Origin: Bdellovibrio sp. ArHS
Lineage (GTDB): Bacteria; Bdellovibrionota; Bdellovibrionia; Bdellovibrionales; Bdellovibrionaceae
Direction: 5' to 3'
Length of the DNA stretch: 64,000 nucleotides
Assembly: GCF_000786105.1 (NCBI RefSeq)
Contig: NZ_JTEV01000010.1
Span: forward strand, 1 to 64,000
Positions within the stretch are counted from its first letter, which is position 1. Each line of letters opens with the position of its first letter. A model generated the notes under the pieces. It made no database searches and was not told the DNA's origin. It was given only the letters and a program-made list of their open reading frames with translations. This document shows, piece by piece, positions 49,993 through 58,507 of this stretch. Both the position numbers and the translations under genes were made by a program.

Positions 49993-51038
49993 TGAAAACA
50001 CAACTTCTATTCATTCTTATTATTCTTTTTTCTTCCCTGACCCAAGCAAGAACCTGGCAAAAGATAGACATTCCCGGAGCCCATTGCGGAAACGGAGAAG
50101 TTTACAGTGTTTATCTTAGCCACAAAGACAGCGATAAACTTCTTATCGAGTTTATGGGCGGGGGGGCGTGTTGGTCTGAAGGAACTTGTTATGGCTCTAG
50201 CCCTCTGACGCGTTTAACGCCGCTACCTGGAGATCCACAGACGACGGTTCTGGCGCAAGAAAGCTCGAAGAATCCTTGGAGTAGACATTCGGCGCTTTTC
50301 TTTCCTTATTGCACCGGTGATGTCTTTGCGGGCACTCATGAAGCTCATTATAAACCAGGGGTTACGTTGTATCATACGGGCTACACCAATGTAGAAGCTG
50401 CTTTGGCACATTTAAGCTATCAAGGACTGATTTCGTTTCAAGATCTTCGCGATGTCACAGTATGGGGGTGGTCAGCGGGAGCTATCGGAGCCTTTTTGCA
50501 CACGGAAACTCTTCGTCCTTATTTGAATTCCAATACGCGCCGAACACTTATTGCAGACAGTCCCGGGCTGCACTTTGGAAAGAATTTCTGGAGGAAATTT
50601 ACGCCTCAGTTGACTCAGGACTATCTCAATCAATTCGCGAAAATTGGTTTGTTGGCCTCTGTGGATGATGGCTTCATTGCACCGTTGATGGGCCCGGTTT
50701 TTCTGCGCTTAGATCAATGGGAACTGGGCATACTGCAGTCGACGAAAGATATGGTGATGTCGATGGTGTTCGGCAATATCACTCCTGAAGCGCATCGCAG
50801 TTTGGTTTTAGGTCCATCGGGCATCGCCGCGATCGCGGCCCCTTATAGTAATGTGAAAACCTGGATTGCGGATGTGGTCACCCACACCTTTTTGCAACGA
50901 GAGCAAACGGCCTCCGTCAAAGATATGAAGGGTGAAACCGCCTGGGATTTCGCTTTACGAGTTTATATGGGAGAAAAGAAAAACCCCGCCGTTTCCAGCG
51001 GGGTTTTATCAGGAATTGAAAACCAAGTTGTGCCGTGA
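49992..51038 (+). CDS. Exported pectin acetylesterase/Notum-family carboxylesterase
   Basis: A 348-residue alpha/beta hydrolase with a signal peptide (about 1-19). KLLIEFMGGGACWSEGTCYG is the oxyanion-hole motif of the family, and GWSAGAIGAF contains the nucleophile serine in GxSxG. Cysteines near positions 30, 60 and 66 may form the conserved disulfides. The family includes plant pectin acetylesterases and animal Notum. The bacterial substrate here is unknown; deacylation of prey polymers or lipids is conceivable. The 3' end carries the terminator of the convergent gene. Confidence 0.85.
   Translation: MKTQLLFILIILFSSLTQARTWQKIDIPGAHCGNGEVYSVYLSHKDSDKLLIEFMGGGACWSEGTCYGSSPLTRLTPLPGDPQTTVLAQESSKNPWSRHSALFFPYCTGDVFAGTHEAHYKPGVTLYHTGYTNVEAALAHLSYQGLISFQDLRDVTVWGWSAGAIGAFLHTETLRPYLNSNTRRTLIADSPGLHFGKNFWRKFTPQLTQDYLNQFAKIGLLASVDDGFIAPLMGPVFLRLDQWELGILQSTKDMVMSMVFGNITPEAHRSLVLGPSGIAAIAAPYSNVKTWIADVVTHTFLQREQTASVKDMKGETAWDFALRVYMGEKKNPAVSSGVLSGIENQVVP
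50980..51007 (-). terminator. Terminator of the SPOR gene inside the Notum-like coding region
   Basis: Perfect 10-bp stem AAAACCCCGC (50980-50989) / GCGGGGTTTT (50998-51007). On the minus strand it is followed by TTTTTCTTTTC. It overlaps the last codons of the convergent gene. Confidence 0.85.
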
Positions 51039-51836
51039 CTATTCTGTGATCTTTTGCACGATCGCAGAGCCGACTTTGCTTTTCGCAAGAAGTTCAGTGC
51101 GATAAGACTGAGCTTCTTTTTGCGTCGCAAATTGACCAACGCTGACACGGTAATACTGTTTACCTTTGATATTCGCAGGAACATAGAAGGCACTATAACC
51201 TTTGCCTTTAAGATCTGACGCCAATTTTTGCGCTTCCGCTTCATCCGTGTAAGAGGCCACTTGGACGGTGAATTTTCCAACAGTGTATTGCGCCACATCT
51301 TTCGGTAGTGATGAAGGCAAGCGTTCTTCTTTGGTAGCCGTCACGTGTTCAGCTGTTTCATGAGTTGTCGGAGTCTTCCCGGCAACCATGTTTTTAGCCG
51401 CTGCAGAGGGCTCTTCCGTCGCCGTTACTGGAGAATGTTTGTCACCTTTAGGATTGGCAGGTTTTGCGGTTTCAGCTTTAGGTTCTGCGTGTGTCTTAGT
51501 CTCGGCAGCAACTTCGCCATGAGGAGCCGCTTCACCGTGGCCTTCCTCTGCGTGAGGAGCGGCGGGAACGGGAGCCACGTCGTCAGCGACAAATTCTTCC
51601 GCAAGTTTTGCGATTTCTTCATCCGTCATCTGGCCTGACTTCGTCTCGCTGTGCGTGCCGTTGACAGAAGCCACTTCGCGTTCACCATGTGCATTGTTTT
51701 TCTGAGGTTCAAGAGCCGCCAACTGATGTTGGTTGTCACTGTACTTTTTGCCAACGAATGTTCCTACTGAGAAGAACAACAAAGAAACAAAGAATACTAT
51801 CGAAAGTTTCACAACCGCATCTGTTTTTGAACTCAT
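51039..51836 (-). CDS. SPOR-domain membrane protein
   Basis: A 265-residue protein. ATG at 51836 (MSSKTDAVVKLSIVFFVSLL) follows GAGGATTG. One TM helix (about 10-30) is followed by a long, low-complexity Ala/Pro/His/Glu-rich periplasmic linker (about 35-185, for example PHAEEGHGEAAPHGEVAAET). A C-terminal SPOR domain (about 190-265: YTVGKFTVQVASYTDEAEA, GYSAFYVPANIKGKQYYRVS) ends the protein. SPOR domains bind denuded septal peptidoglycan, so a division or cell-wall role is likely. Two upstream in-frame ATGs exist but fit less well. Confidence 0.88.
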   Translation of the reverse strand: MSSKTDAVVKLSIVFFVSLLFFSVGTFVGKKYSDNQHQLAALEPQKNNAHGEREVASVNGTHSETKSGQMTDEEIAKLAEEFVADDVAPVPAAPHAEEGHGEAAPHGEVAAETKTHAEPKAETAKPANPKGDKHSPVTATEEPSAAAKNMVAGKTPTTHETAEHVTATKEERLPSSLPKDVAQYTVGKFTVQVASYTDEAEAQKLASDLKGKGYSAFYVPANIKGKQYYRVSVGQFATQKEAQSYRTELLAKSKVGSAIVQKITE

Positions 51837-51992
51837 TTTTTCAATCCTCATGTTTAAACTCACTTGAGTTATCATGCTCTGGTTTCCCACAGCATCTCTA
51901 AAGTTTAAGGCCCTTCCTTTGACCCTTCAATCATGTTAGCTTTAAGTCTCGGAACTGGTCAATAATCAGAAGAATTGTTCAAAGGGAAACCC

Positions 51993-52844
51993 GTGGAAAA
52001 TGGCGCAAAATCAATGGATTGGAAGCAGGTCTTAGGTACGGCTATCAAGGCGGTGAGCTTGGGACGGGAAGTGCTTCTTAGTTATTTCGGTAACTTAGAA
52101 CACATTGAAGAGAAGTTTCAGGCGGGTCTAGTCAGTGAAGCCGACAAAGAGTCAGAGCGAGTCATTGCGGAGCATCTTAAGAAAAATTTTCCGACTATTG
52201 AGTTCTTGGGCGAAGAAACCTTTGCCGCGAAAAGCGCTCCCGGGGCGAAGGTCGAGGTGACCCCCGCGGGTCCGGAGGGACGTTGGATCGTGGACCCTCT
52301 TGATGGAACCACAAATTATATTCATCGCTTTCCTATTTTTTGCATCAGCCTTGCTTTGGAAATGAATGGAAATATTCAGTTGGCAGTCATTGATGTTCCT
52401 ATGCTCAATGAAACCTACACCGCGATTCGCGGCCAAGGTGCTTTCGTCAACGGTCGGCGTTTGAAAGTTTCCACCAATCCAGAATTAAAAAAAGCGTTGT
52501 TAGCAACAGGATTTGTGGCAGAGCACGAGCATGTAATTTCTGAACAGCTGAAAATTTTTGACGAGATGGTACGCAAATGTCGTGGGGTTCGTCGTCCGGG
52601 CGCTGCTGCTTATGATCTCACTCAGGTCGCGCGCGGAGTTTTTGATGGCTACTGGGAGCGTAACATTCAACCATGGGATGCGGCGGCCGGTATTCTTCTA
52701 GTCGAAGAGGCGGGTGGAATCGTGCAGACTTACAAAGGCGATAAATACAATCCGTATAAAAACTCCATCGTTGCTGGTAATGCTGAAATTGTTAAAGAGA
52801 TTCAAAACATTTGTCAGAAGCACAGTCAACCACTCACAAATTAA
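51993..52844 (+). CDS. suhB: Inositol monophosphatase family protein (SuhB)
   Basis: A 283-residue Mg2+-dependent phosphatase. Conserved metal-binding motifs are LGEET, the WIVDPLDGTTNYIHRFP signature and WDAAAGILLVEEAGG near the C-terminus. The GTG at 51993 follows AAAGGG; the frame also reaches an ATG at 51975. E. coli SuhB is an inositol phosphatase and an antitermination factor; which activity applies here is unknown. Confidence 0.92.
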   Translation: MENGAKSMDWKQVLGTAIKAVSLGREVLLSYFGNLEHIEEKFQAGLVSEADKESERVIAEHLKKNFPTIEFLGEETFAAKSAPGAKVEVTPAGPEGRWIVDPLDGTTNYIHRFPIFCISLALEMNGNIQLAVIDVPMLNETYTAIRGQGAFVNGRRLKVSTNPELKKALLATGFVAEHEHVISEQLKIFDEMVRKCRGVRRPGAAAYDLTQVARGVFDGYWERNIQPWDAAAGILLVEEAGGIVQTYKGDKYNPYKNSIVAGNAEIVKEIQNICQKHSQPLTN

Positions 52845-52956
52845 GCGTTTTTCACTCGACATGCTTTTGATGAATAATAAATCGCATAAGTGTGCTATTT
52901 AAAAAATCTTAAGTTTAAGATAAACAGTGCTTCATTCAATAACAAAGGATGAAGTT

Positions 52957-53280
52957 ATGAAAGTGATCGCTGTTTTTGCTCTCGTAAGTCTGGTGATGTC
53001 GCAGTCTTTTGCCGCAGATGTCTGTAAAGTGAAAGTTCGCAAAGCGGTGGTGCAAAAAGCCCAGCTGGATTATGAAGCTTCGGCAATTCAAACGCCTGAA
53101 ATTGAATTGCTGACGAGTGAGATTCAAGGAAAACGTCTGATTTCTGTCTATGAGGCTTCTGTTCTTCATTGTGACCCTGCGGATTTTGAAGCTTGCGGAA
53201 GCCTGACTTATGAAATCGTGACTGCCACAACAAATTCTTCTTGCCGAGTTTTACGCGTTTATATGACAGGTGAGGAATAG
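52957..53280 (+). CDS. Small exported protein, unknown function
   Basis: A 107-residue protein. ATG at 52957 follows AAGGATGAAG and gives a signal peptide (MKVIAVFALVSLVMSQSFAA). The mature about 87 residues have four cysteines (CKVKVR, HCDPADFEACG, SSCRVL), suggesting two disulfides. No family recognised. The stop is immediately adjacent to the convergent amine oxidase stop. Confidence 0.7.
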   Translation: MKVIAVFALVSLVMSQSFAADVCKVKVRKAVVQKAQLDYEASAIQTPEIELLTSEIQGKRLISVYEASVLHCDPADFEACGSLTYEIVTATTNSSCRVLRVYMTGEE

Positions 53281-54588
53281 TCAGAGCCTTTTTAAAAGCG
53301 ACATGGCGACTCGCTGCCCGGTCTGCATCGCACCATGAACGGTTCCCTGAGCGGAGTGTTTCGCAAACGCTTCGCCAGCCAGCCAGATTCTTCCCTGAAT
53401 AGGCATGGTGATCCGTCTTCGCGATTTGGTTCTTTCGACACCCGTATAGCTATAAGCTCCTAAACTAAACGGATCGCGGCTCCAGTTGTAAGTGTAATAA
53501 TTTTTGAGATGATCCAGTAGAAAAGAGCGTGACTTGCCAGTGAGCGCAGAGAGTGTCGTCAGGGCCTGATGGACGCGGTCTTTTTCGCTCCACGTGGCCA
53601 TCTCCCAGGCTTTGGGACCTCCTTGCCAGGCGACGAGGATCGTGTTGTGAATAGGCTTCTTGGTCCACCAGGTGGGAAAGTAGTATTCGGGGCCGGCGCG
53701 CATAAAGACGACGGGTCCTTGCGATAAGGTCTCCCAGAAACGGTCTTTAAATTCAAAGACAATTCGTTGAACATGCCCCATGTGAAGACCGTTCAAAGTG
53801 TTACCGACTTCAACCAGTGGGGGAACAAATTCGATCCGCGATGTCGGTTGATTATTCTGGAGTACAGCCAGAGGCACGGTTAGCACGACGTGTTTTCCGT
53901 GGAACGCGATCTTGCGGCGTCCCTTGGATATTGTTGAGACCACGACCCCTTGCTTTGACCATTCGATTCTTTTAGCGACGTGTTGCAGATGTAAGATTTT
54001 GTGGAGGTGGGGGCCTAGCATGTTCTCAAAAAAGCCGGCGTATCTTTGCAGAGGTCGAAATGCACCGTCCTCGCCAATCGTGCCTTCGTCTTGGCTTTCT
54101 GCTAAGGCCAAAGATTTTTCCCCAATCAGCTCCAAATCGGCTCCTTGAAAGCCCTCGACGTAAGCGACGAAGGATTGTCTGTATTCCGTCGGCGTGTCCT
54201 TCAAGGTCTTTAAGAAATCCGCGACACTGCGGTCTGTTTTGGGATTTCTGTTTAATCTTTTGGATATCTTTGCAAATTCTTTTTCAAAGTTTTTTAGGGG
54301 AATAAGGGAACGACCTTGTAAAAACAAATGCTCCTCTGGTGCGGTGACGAAGGTGCCATTTTGTTCTTCTATAAGTTGTAATAGAAGCTGAGGGGTGCCA
54401 TGCAGAAACTCTGCGCCCAGTTCAATGGGCTCAATGTGGTGAGGTTGCGAATAAATGCGGCCGCCGACACGCTCCCGCGCTTCTACCAGACAGACTTTTT
54501 TACCCGCCCGCAAAAGCTGTCGGGCGCATGTCAAACCTGCGGCTCCCGCGCCAACAATGATGACGTCGTATTTCTTATTCGTAGGCAT
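53281..54588 (-). CDS. FAD-dependent amine oxidase family protein
   Basis: A 435-residue flavoprotein. The N-terminal dinucleotide fold has VIIVGAGAAGLTCARQL with E36 in VEARERVGGRI. The C-terminal FAD motif is GRIWLAGEAFAKHSAQGTVH (about 402-421). ELGAEFLHGTP (57-67) matches polyamine and L-amino acid oxidases. The substrate is unknown. It may be exported or cytosolic; no signal peptide is visible. Confidence 0.88.
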   Translation of the reverse strand: MPTNKKYDVIIVGAGAAGLTCARQLLRAGKKVCLVEARERVGGRIYSQPHHIEPIELGAEFLHGTPQLLLQLIEEQNGTFVTAPEEHLFLQGRSLIPLKNFEKEFAKISKRLNRNPKTDRSVADFLKTLKDTPTEYRQSFVAYVEGFQGADLELIGEKSLALAESQDEGTIGEDGAFRPLQRYAGFFENMLGPHLHKILHLQHVAKRIEWSKQGVVVSTISKGRRKIAFHGKHVVLTVPLAVLQNNQPTSRIEFVPPLVEVGNTLNGLHMGHVQRIVFEFKDRFWETLSQGPVVFMRAGPEYYFPTWWTKKPIHNTILVAWQGGPKAWEMATWSEKDRVHQALTTLSALTGKSRSFLLDHLKNYYTYNWSRDPFSLGAYSYTGVERTKSRRRITMPIQGRIWLAGEAFAKHSAQGTVHGAMQTGQRVAMSLLKRL

Positions 54589-54659
54589 GAAGAAATTTTA
54601 AAAGAAGCGAAATCGAAGGACAGGGAAATTAACGAAGAAGTGTCGAATCTCAGGATGAA

Positions 54660-54682
54660 GACGACAGCGCAGCGCTGTCGTC
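54660..54682. terminator. Long hairpin without a U-tract
   Basis: Perfect 10-bp stem GACGACAGCG (54660-54669) / CGCTGTCGTC (54673-54682) with a 3-base loop, in the gap between the two minus-strand genes. No T-run follows in either direction, so it may act as a transcript stabiliser or weak terminator for the exported protein gene. Confidence 0.5.
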
Positions 54683-54694
54683 TGAAAGAAGATA

Positions 54695-55240
54695 CTATTT
54701 TTGAATACGAAGACGGTAAGAACCGAAGTTTCTGACTTCTTTTTGATAATAACCATTGGAAGCCCGTACTTCAACAGTCGCACGCACGATCACTTCAAGG
54801 TCCTGAGGGTTTTCCGCAGTCTTATTCACGCTTAAAGATTGTGTCTGCGCGCTTTGGGATTCGACATCACCCAGGTTAAGAACAGACACGACTTGGTAGT
54901 CTTTATCCACGATTAAAGCTTCATAATTAGAATACTTAACTTCCACGGAAACGTTATTATCGGCGATATAAGTCTCACGTGCGGGATTGTTGTCCATCAC
55001 CCAACGGGAATCTTGGCAACGAACGACAGACACCTTCAAAGAGGCATCTAAGTTCTTTTGAGAACTTGCCGGGTTGATCAGTTCAACCTGAATGGCCTTG
55101 CTTCCTACTGCATTAAGGGATTTTTGATCGCCTTGGCAGTGAACCATAGAACCATCGAAAGTTTTAAAAAGATTCGCCGTTTCCGCAGAGGCTGCATGAG
55201 TTCCCAATAAAGCGGCAAGAGTGACGATTAGCGTTTTCAC
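54695..55240 (-). CDS. Exported protein, unknown function
   Basis: A 181-residue protein starting at a GTG with AAAGGAG upstream and a signal peptide (MKTLIVTLAALLGTHAASA). The mature part has two Cys (MVHCQGD, VVRCQDS; likely one disulfide) and alternating strand segments (VSVEVKYSNYEALIV, VIVRATVEVRASNG). No family recognised. Confidence 0.7.
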   Translation of the reverse strand: MKTLIVTLAALLGTHAASAETANLFKTFDGSMVHCQGDQKSLNAVGSKAIQVELINPASSQKNLDASLKVSVVRCQDSRWVMDNNPARETYIADNNVSVEVKYSNYEALIVDKDYQVVSVLNLGDVESQSAQTQSLSVNKTAENPQDLEVIVRATVEVRASNGYYQKEVRNFGSYRLRIQK

Positions 55241-55354
55241 GAAAGCTCCTTTGTGTGAGGCGATAGTGATAGCAAATCCTCATCTCAAAATAAAGAAGTG
55301 TTCGCTCAGCGATGAAAGGTTTTTAGAAGTGTCTAAGAATTGGTCTTTTTTAAA

Positions 55355-55374
55355 AGGGGCGAGCCATCACCCCT
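55355..55374 (-). terminator. Probable terminator of the CsbD-like gene
   Basis: Stem AGGGG (55355-55359) / CCCCT (55370-55374) with a 10-base loop; on the minus strand it is followed by TTTTAAAA. The stem is short. Confidence 0.45.
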
Positions 55375-55395
55375 CTTAAAATCATGAGATATTTT

Positions 55396-55668
55396 TCAAT
55401 GGCGAGATAGCTTATCCTTCATTTTATCAATACCCTGATTCACCTTATCCGCGCCTTCACGGTATTTCTCTTCCATGGACGACATAAGGTCGTTCACTTG
55501 GCGGGAAGCTTCTTCTTTTGTTAAGCCCATTTTTTGTTGAACTAGACCACTCAGGGCTTCCGAGTTGCCCTTAGTTCTTTGGATTTCATCGTCCGTGAGT
55601 TCGCCCCATTTTTTGCGAATTTCGCCAGAAATTTCTTTGATTTTTCCTTGGAAGATATCCTTATTCAT
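55396..55668 (-). CDS. CsbD-like stress protein
   Basis: A 90-residue, highly charged protein. ATG at 55668 follows AGGAGGTCG. MNKDIFQGKIKEISGEIRKK and KWGELTDDEI match the CsbD pattern (NKDQxxGxxKExxGxxKxxWGxLTDDDL), though CsbD proteins are usually about 60-70 residues. The remainder is helical (GLTKEEASRQVNDLMSSMEEKY). CsbD-family genes are commonly part of the general stress response; the biochemical role is unknown. Confidence 0.82.
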   Translation of the reverse strand: MNKDIFQGKIKEISGEIRKKWGELTDDEIQRTKGNSEALSGLVQQKMGLTKEEASRQVNDLMSSMEEKYREGADKVNQGIDKMKDKLSRH

Positions 55669-55884
55669 AACGACCTCCTGGTTGTGTTTGTCTTCGTTCA
55701 GGAGATCGTGCGACAGACCAACAGTCAAATCTTCGTGCCAAAACTTTGACTGCTGTCAGAGAATTTCTTCTCGGTAACATTTTCCTGGGCGGCAAAATTT
55801 GCCTTAGATCAAATATGTTGGTTGCGGTCTCCTGGACCTCGACCATAGTTGCGTTGGCATCTTAGTTGCTTTGTTTTCTGTCAG

Positions 55885-55899
55885 GACCACTCTGTGGTC
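55885..55899 (+). promoter_or_regulatory. Hairpin in the leader of the fliL operon
   Basis: GACCAC (55885-55890) / GTGGTC (55894-55899) around a TCT loop, followed by TTTCATC and then the GGAGG ribosome site at 55909. Short U-tract; could be an attenuator-like or processing element, or chance. The flagellar operon promoter must lie in the 249-bp gap 55669-55917. Confidence 0.35.
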
Positions 55900-55917
55900 T
55901 TTCATCATGGAGGATGA

Positions 55918-56451
55918 ATGGCTGAAGAAAAAGCGGCAGCAGCGGAAGTGTCAGCTCCGAGCGGGGGATCTGGACAAAAGCCTATTCTACTTATCGCCCT
56001 AGCGGTTATCAATATGTTGGTGGTCGCCGGGGTGGGCTTTATGCTTTATCAAGGCAGAAAAAAAGAAGCCGCAGAACCTAAAATTGAACAAGTCATTAAG
56101 GGTGAAGCCGAAGCACAACATAAAGAAGCCACGGAAGAAAAAGAAGTCGTGGGCAAGGTTGTGCCTTTGGAAACTTTCATCGTCAATCTAGCCGGATCTA
56201 AAGGCCGTAAAGTCGCGAAAGTAAACATGGAATTAGAGGTCAAAGGCGACCACGTTCTTGATGAAATCGAAAAGCGTAAAGCGCAAATCCGCGACATCAT
56301 CATTATCATACTTTCTTCAAAGACTTATGAAGACGTTGCAAGTCGTGAAGGTAAAGACGGTTTAAGAAACGAAATCAAGGATACGATCAATTCTTTCCTA
56401 GTGCAGGGAAAGATCTCGAATGTGTTCTTCACTGAATTTATCTACAACTAA
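55918..56451 (+). CDS. fliL: Flagellar basal body-associated protein FliL
   Basis: A 177-residue inner-membrane protein that surrounds stators and supports torque. One TM helix (about 22-44, PILLIALAVINMLVVAGVGF) follows a short cytoplasmic N-terminus. The periplasmic domain has VVPLETFIVNLAGSKGRKVA and IIIIILSSKTYEDVASREGK, then LRNEIKDTIN and VFFTEFIYN at the end, all FliL-typical. First gene of the fliLMNOPQR-flhBAF operon, with GGAGG upstream. Confidence 0.95.
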   Translation: MAEEKAAAAEVSAPSGGSGQKPILLIALAVINMLVVAGVGFMLYQGRKKEAAEPKIEQVIKGEAEAQHKEATEEKEVVGKVVPLETFIVNLAGSKGRKVAKVNMELEVKGDHVLDEIEKRKAQIRDIIIIILSSKTYEDVASREGKDGLRNEIKDTINSFLVQGKISNVFFTEFIYN

Positions 56452-56460
56452 GGCAGGACT

Positions 56461-57465
56461 ATGAATCAGGTTCTTTCGCAAAGTGAAGTGGATGCTCTGT
56501 TAGCCGCGGTCTCTGATGGGGATGTCGCGTCGGCGGATACGTCCAAGCCGGAAGCGCAGAACGTCGGTAAGGTGGATGAGCGTAAGATTGTTTCTTACGA
56601 CCTCACCAGCCAAGACCGTATTATTCGCGGCCGCCTTCCCCAGTTGGAAGTTATTTACGAAAAATTCATGCGCGCCTTCCGCGTTTCTCTGTCGTCTGCG
56701 CTTCGGAAAATCGCTTCTATCACCTTAACTTCGACAGAGTTTTTGAAGTTCGGTGAGTTTATTAATACCCTTCCGATGCCCACCTGCATGAGCGTTTTGC
56801 GTTTCGGTAACTTGCGTGGTTCCGCTTTGTTCGTGATCGAAAGTAAATTGGCCTATGCCTTGGTGGACAGCTTCTTCGGCGGTGCAGATCGCCCTTATAC
56901 TAAAATTGACGGTAAAGATTTTACTCCAATTGAACTTTCTATCGTTCAGAAAGTCGTGGGTCTGGCGATCAATGATCTGGAAATGGCCTGGGCTTCTATC
57001 GAAAAGATCGGCTGTTCTTTTGTGCGTACCGAAGTCAATCCTCAGTTCGTAGGGATCGTGCCGCCCACTGACGTGGTGATCGCGTCGACATTCGACGTTG
57101 AGCTGGAAAATGCGACTGGCACGATTTCCATCGTGATTCCGTATGCGACGATCGAGCCCATCAAACAAAAACTTTCCACGGGCTTCCAGGTTGAGTCGGA
57201 TCAGACGGATAAAAAACTTTGGACATCAATTATTCAGGAACAACTTCTCGAGACTGATATGGAAATCAAAGTAAACCTGGGTGAAACAGAAATTAAACTT
57301 CGCGACATGATGAGTTTAAAAGTCGGAGACGTGATTCCATTGGATCAAGACGCTTCCGGAGAATTCGACGTGACTGTTGAAGGCGTTAAAAAATTTAAAG
57401 GTTATTACGGAATTCATCACGGAACTGTGGCAGTCCAAGTGACTCGACCGGTGACAAAGGGGTAG
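56461..57465 (+). CDS. fliM: Flagellar motor switch protein FliM
   Basis: C-ring subunit that binds phospho-CheY and switches rotation. The N-terminal LSQSEVDALL is the CheY-binding motif. The middle domain has NLRGSALFVIE and VDSFFGGADRPY (GGXG-type loop). The C-terminal SpoA domain (about 250-330) has VNLGETEIKLRDMMSLKVGD. It has 334 residues, normal for FliM, and lies 9 bp after fliL. Confidence 0.96.
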   Translation: MNQVLSQSEVDALLAAVSDGDVASADTSKPEAQNVGKVDERKIVSYDLTSQDRIIRGRLPQLEVIYEKFMRAFRVSLSSALRKIASITLTSTEFLKFGEFINTLPMPTCMSVLRFGNLRGSALFVIESKLAYALVDSFFGGADRPYTKIDGKDFTPIELSIVQKVVGLAINDLEMAWASIEKIGCSFVRTEVNPQFVGIVPPTDVVIASTFDVELENATGTISIVIPYATIEPIKQKLSTGFQVESDQTDKKLWTSIIQEQLLETDMEIKVNLGETEIKLRDMMSLKVGDVIPLDQDASGEFDVTVEGVKKFKGYYGIHHGTVAVQVTRPVTKG

Positions 57466-57474
57466 GGGGATATA

Positions 57475-57843
57475 ATGAGTGACGATACATTGGACAACTT
57501 GGCGGATCAGTTGGTTGCGGAAGCAGCCGGTATCGCTGACGGCGGAGCGAAAAAATCTTCTGCGGCTCCGACAGCTCAAAGCGATCGCAACTTGAATTTG
57601 ATCCTGGATATTCCACTGAAAGTATCTGTGGAATTAGGCCGTACGAAAATGCCGGTGAGTGAGCTTTTAAATCTGACTCAAGGAAGCGTTATCGAACTGA
57701 ATAAATTGGCTGGTGAGCCCATGGAAGTGTACGTGAACGACAAGTTGATCGCTCGCGGTGAAGCCGTGGTGGTCAACGAGAAGTTCGGTGTGCGTTTGAC
57801 GGATATTATTTCTCCGGCTGAGCGTGTGGAACAACTTAAATAG
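57475..57843 (+). CDS. fliN: Flagellar motor switch protein FliN
   Basis: A 122-residue C-ring protein. The SpoA domain (about 40-120) reads LILDIPLKVSVELGRTKMPV, VIELNKLAGEP and GEAVVVNEKFGVRLTDI. The N-terminal about 35 residues are variable. The ATG overlaps no gene; it starts 9 bp after fliM. FliN and FliM assemble the lower C-ring and dock the export ATPase complex. Confidence 0.96.
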   Translation: MSDDTLDNLADQLVAEAAGIADGGAKKSSAAPTAQSDRNLNLILDIPLKVSVELGRTKMPVSELLNLTQGSVIELNKLAGEPMEVYVNDKLIARGEAVVVNEKFGVRLTDIISPAERVEQLK

Positions 57844-57856
57844 GTTGAGGTTTTAG

Positions 57857-58507
57857 ATGCGTTTGTTGCTTTCTTTACTTTTTGTGTTCTCAGTTTCTGC
57901 TCAGGCGGCGGAAACCACAGCGCCATCCAGTGTTACCGCGGAAGTTTCTGCCACAGCGGAAGCACCGGCGGGAATTTCTGAAAGTGCTAAAATTGACAAT
58001 CGTAAAGAATCCGAGATTCCTTTGAACTTGGAAGGCAACAAGAAGGCGACTTCTGAAGGCAGCGGATTGTTCCGTATTCTTTTTACTCTTTCCATCTTAG
58101 GTCTGGTGGGAACGGGTGCTTTCATCTTTCTTCGCAAATACTCAATTCCCAAAGCCAAACAACATCAGACTCAGATCAAGGTGCTTCAGCAGCACTATCT
58201 AGGTCCGAAAAAGAGTCTGGCGATTGTGCGGGTCGCCGGCGAATCCATTCTTGTCGGGATCACGGACCATAATATTTCGATGATCAAATCTTTGTCGCTA
58301 TTGGATGACGAGATGCCGGAAGAAGTCCCGCAAAGCTTCGGCAAAGTCTTGGGTTCTAAGGCTTCCTTCGATGAAGGAACTCAAGAACCGGAAGCGCCCG
58401 CTTCGCGAAAGAAGGCGTCGGCACTTGAAACGGATGACGATTTTGCGATCAGTGGTATTAAGGACATCGTTTCCAAACGTCTTAAAGGAATGAGGTCTCT
58501 TCAGTGA
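57857..58507 (+). CDS. fliO: Flagellar biosynthesis protein FliO
   Basis: A 216-residue protein with a signal-like N-terminus, a Ser/Ala-rich linker, one TM helix (about 71-92, LFRILFTLSILGLVGTGAFI) and a conserved FliO-type cytoplasmic beta segment (KVLQQHYLGPKKSLAIVRVA, ILVGITDHNISMI). FliO helps assemble the FliP-containing export gate. The order FliN-FliO-FliP supports the assignment; FliO proteins are poorly conserved. Stop overlaps the fliP start by 4 bp (GTGA). Confidence 0.88.
   Translation: MRLLLSLLFVFSVSAQAAETTAPSSVTAEVSATAEAPAGISESAKIDNRKESEIPLNLEGNKKATSEGSGLFRILFTLSILGLVGTGAFIFLRKYSIPKAKQHQTQIKVLQQHYLGPKKSLAIVRVAGESILVGITDHNISMIKSLSLLDDEMPEEVPQSFGKVLGSKASFDEGTQEPEAPASRKKASALETDDDFAISGIKDIVSKRLKGMRSLQ

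Noticed and set aside
55780-55810. Sigma-54-like GG...GC box upstream of fliL
   Set aside because: The TGGGCGGCAAAATTTGCC stretch does not give the required GG-N10-GC spacing.
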